From contig JAUJYZ010000439.1 of NCBI GenBank assembly GCA_033675265.1, forward strand, positions 1 to 64,000: a stretch of 64,000 nucleotides of DNA, read 5' to 3'. Positions within the stretch are counted from its first letter, which is position 1, and each line of letters opens with the position of its first letter. The notes beneath the pieces were generated by a model. That model searched no databases. It was not told where the DNA came from and saw nothing but the letters and a program-made list of their open reading frames with translations. Below are positions 63,720 through 64,000 of this stretch, piece after piece. A program made the position numbers and the translations under genes. Origin of the DNA: Actinostola sp. cb2023. Lineage: Eukaryota; Cnidaria; Anthozoa; Actiniaria; Actinostolidae.

Positions 63720-64000
63720 TAAAACGAAGCGGAAAAGCTTTAGTAAATGTGTTTCCATAGGCTCCCGATCTGGGAGCCAGGAACTTCTCTGCCCAGAAAG
63801 AAACTTAAAATGGGTTAGAAATCAAATCAAATTTTTAGGCACCTGGATATCAACTGACCCGGAATTAACTCTGAACCTAAATTATGAAGAAAAAATGGTA
63901 AAAATTCGAAACTCCTTAAGCTGCTGGGAACTACGAACACGTTCCAGAATGACTTCGGATATTCCAAAGTTAGATTTCCCAGCACTTTTCGAGAGACTTT
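63720..64000 (+). pseudogene. Non-LTR retrotransposon reverse transcriptase fragment
   Basis: In one frame from about 63727: KSFSKCVSIGSRSGSQELL, then LCPERNLKW, then IKFLGTWISTDPEL, NLNYEEKMVKIRNSLSCWEL. This is the order seen downstream of the polymerase active site in L1-like reverse transcriptases: K.....IGS, C....LKW, F..LG..F, N...K...I.N.L..W. The frame upstream of 63727 has a stop, and after CWELRT the usual R.L...G....K continuation is not clear, so it is probably a decayed or 5'-truncated copy. It continues beyond the window. Confidence 0.6.

Overview
The window is nuclear DNA of a metazoan. It has spliced genes with GT-AG introns, intronic minisatellites, microsatellites, a tRNA-derived SINE-like repeat and many short inverted-repeat DNA transposons. 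The divergent but complete G-alpha-o gene, an intronless CYP2-clan P450 and transposons carrying THAP and P2X7-C-terminal-like domains suggest an early-branching marine invertebrate such as a sponge or cnidarian. The species cannot be fixed from the sequence.

Layout. 1-1532 is a GGAT-type minisatellite. 1587-8812 is a TTAA-flanked element into which a 5.5 kb foldback transposon (1603-7071) has inserted. 8911-10505 and 10524-10728 are two more inverted-repeat elements. 11324-11472 is a perfect 149-bp hairpin. 11514-16726 is a nest of transposons built from several copies of one family with CACAGGCAGCCC ends. One copy carries an inner element with convergent P2X7-like and THAP gene fragments.

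Host genes, found mainly by joining exons by eye: (1) a cytochrome P450 on the minus strand, 17033-18523, in one exon; (2) CTF8/CHTF8, the small subunit of the alternative clamp loader, on the plus strand in three exons (21325-24849), with a 2 kb 55-bp minisatellite in intron 2; (3) the C-terminal three-LIM part of an Ajuba/LIMD1/WTIP/zyxin-type adaptor on the minus strand in eight exons (25532-33203), with a 4.2 kb minisatellite in one intron and its N-terminal exons not identified; (4) two related copies of an unrecognised basic gene, one broken by frameshifts and a transposon (38797-39799) and one open (44794-45432); (5) a complete eight-exon G-alpha-o gene on the minus strand (50603-61616), 354 residues. 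The right edge holds a non-LTR reverse transcriptase remnant.

The host genes look functionally unrelated: oxidative metabolism, sister-chromatid cohesion, adhesion/Hippo-type scaffolding and heterotrimeric G-protein signalling. P450 and CTF8 are divergently oriented, and the 2.8 kb between them holds a 1.2 kb palindrome and an array of CCAAT boxes. The rest is mostly mobile and tandem-repeat DNA. Its most informative parts are cases where family ends, target duplications and even an unoccupied paralogous site can be read directly.
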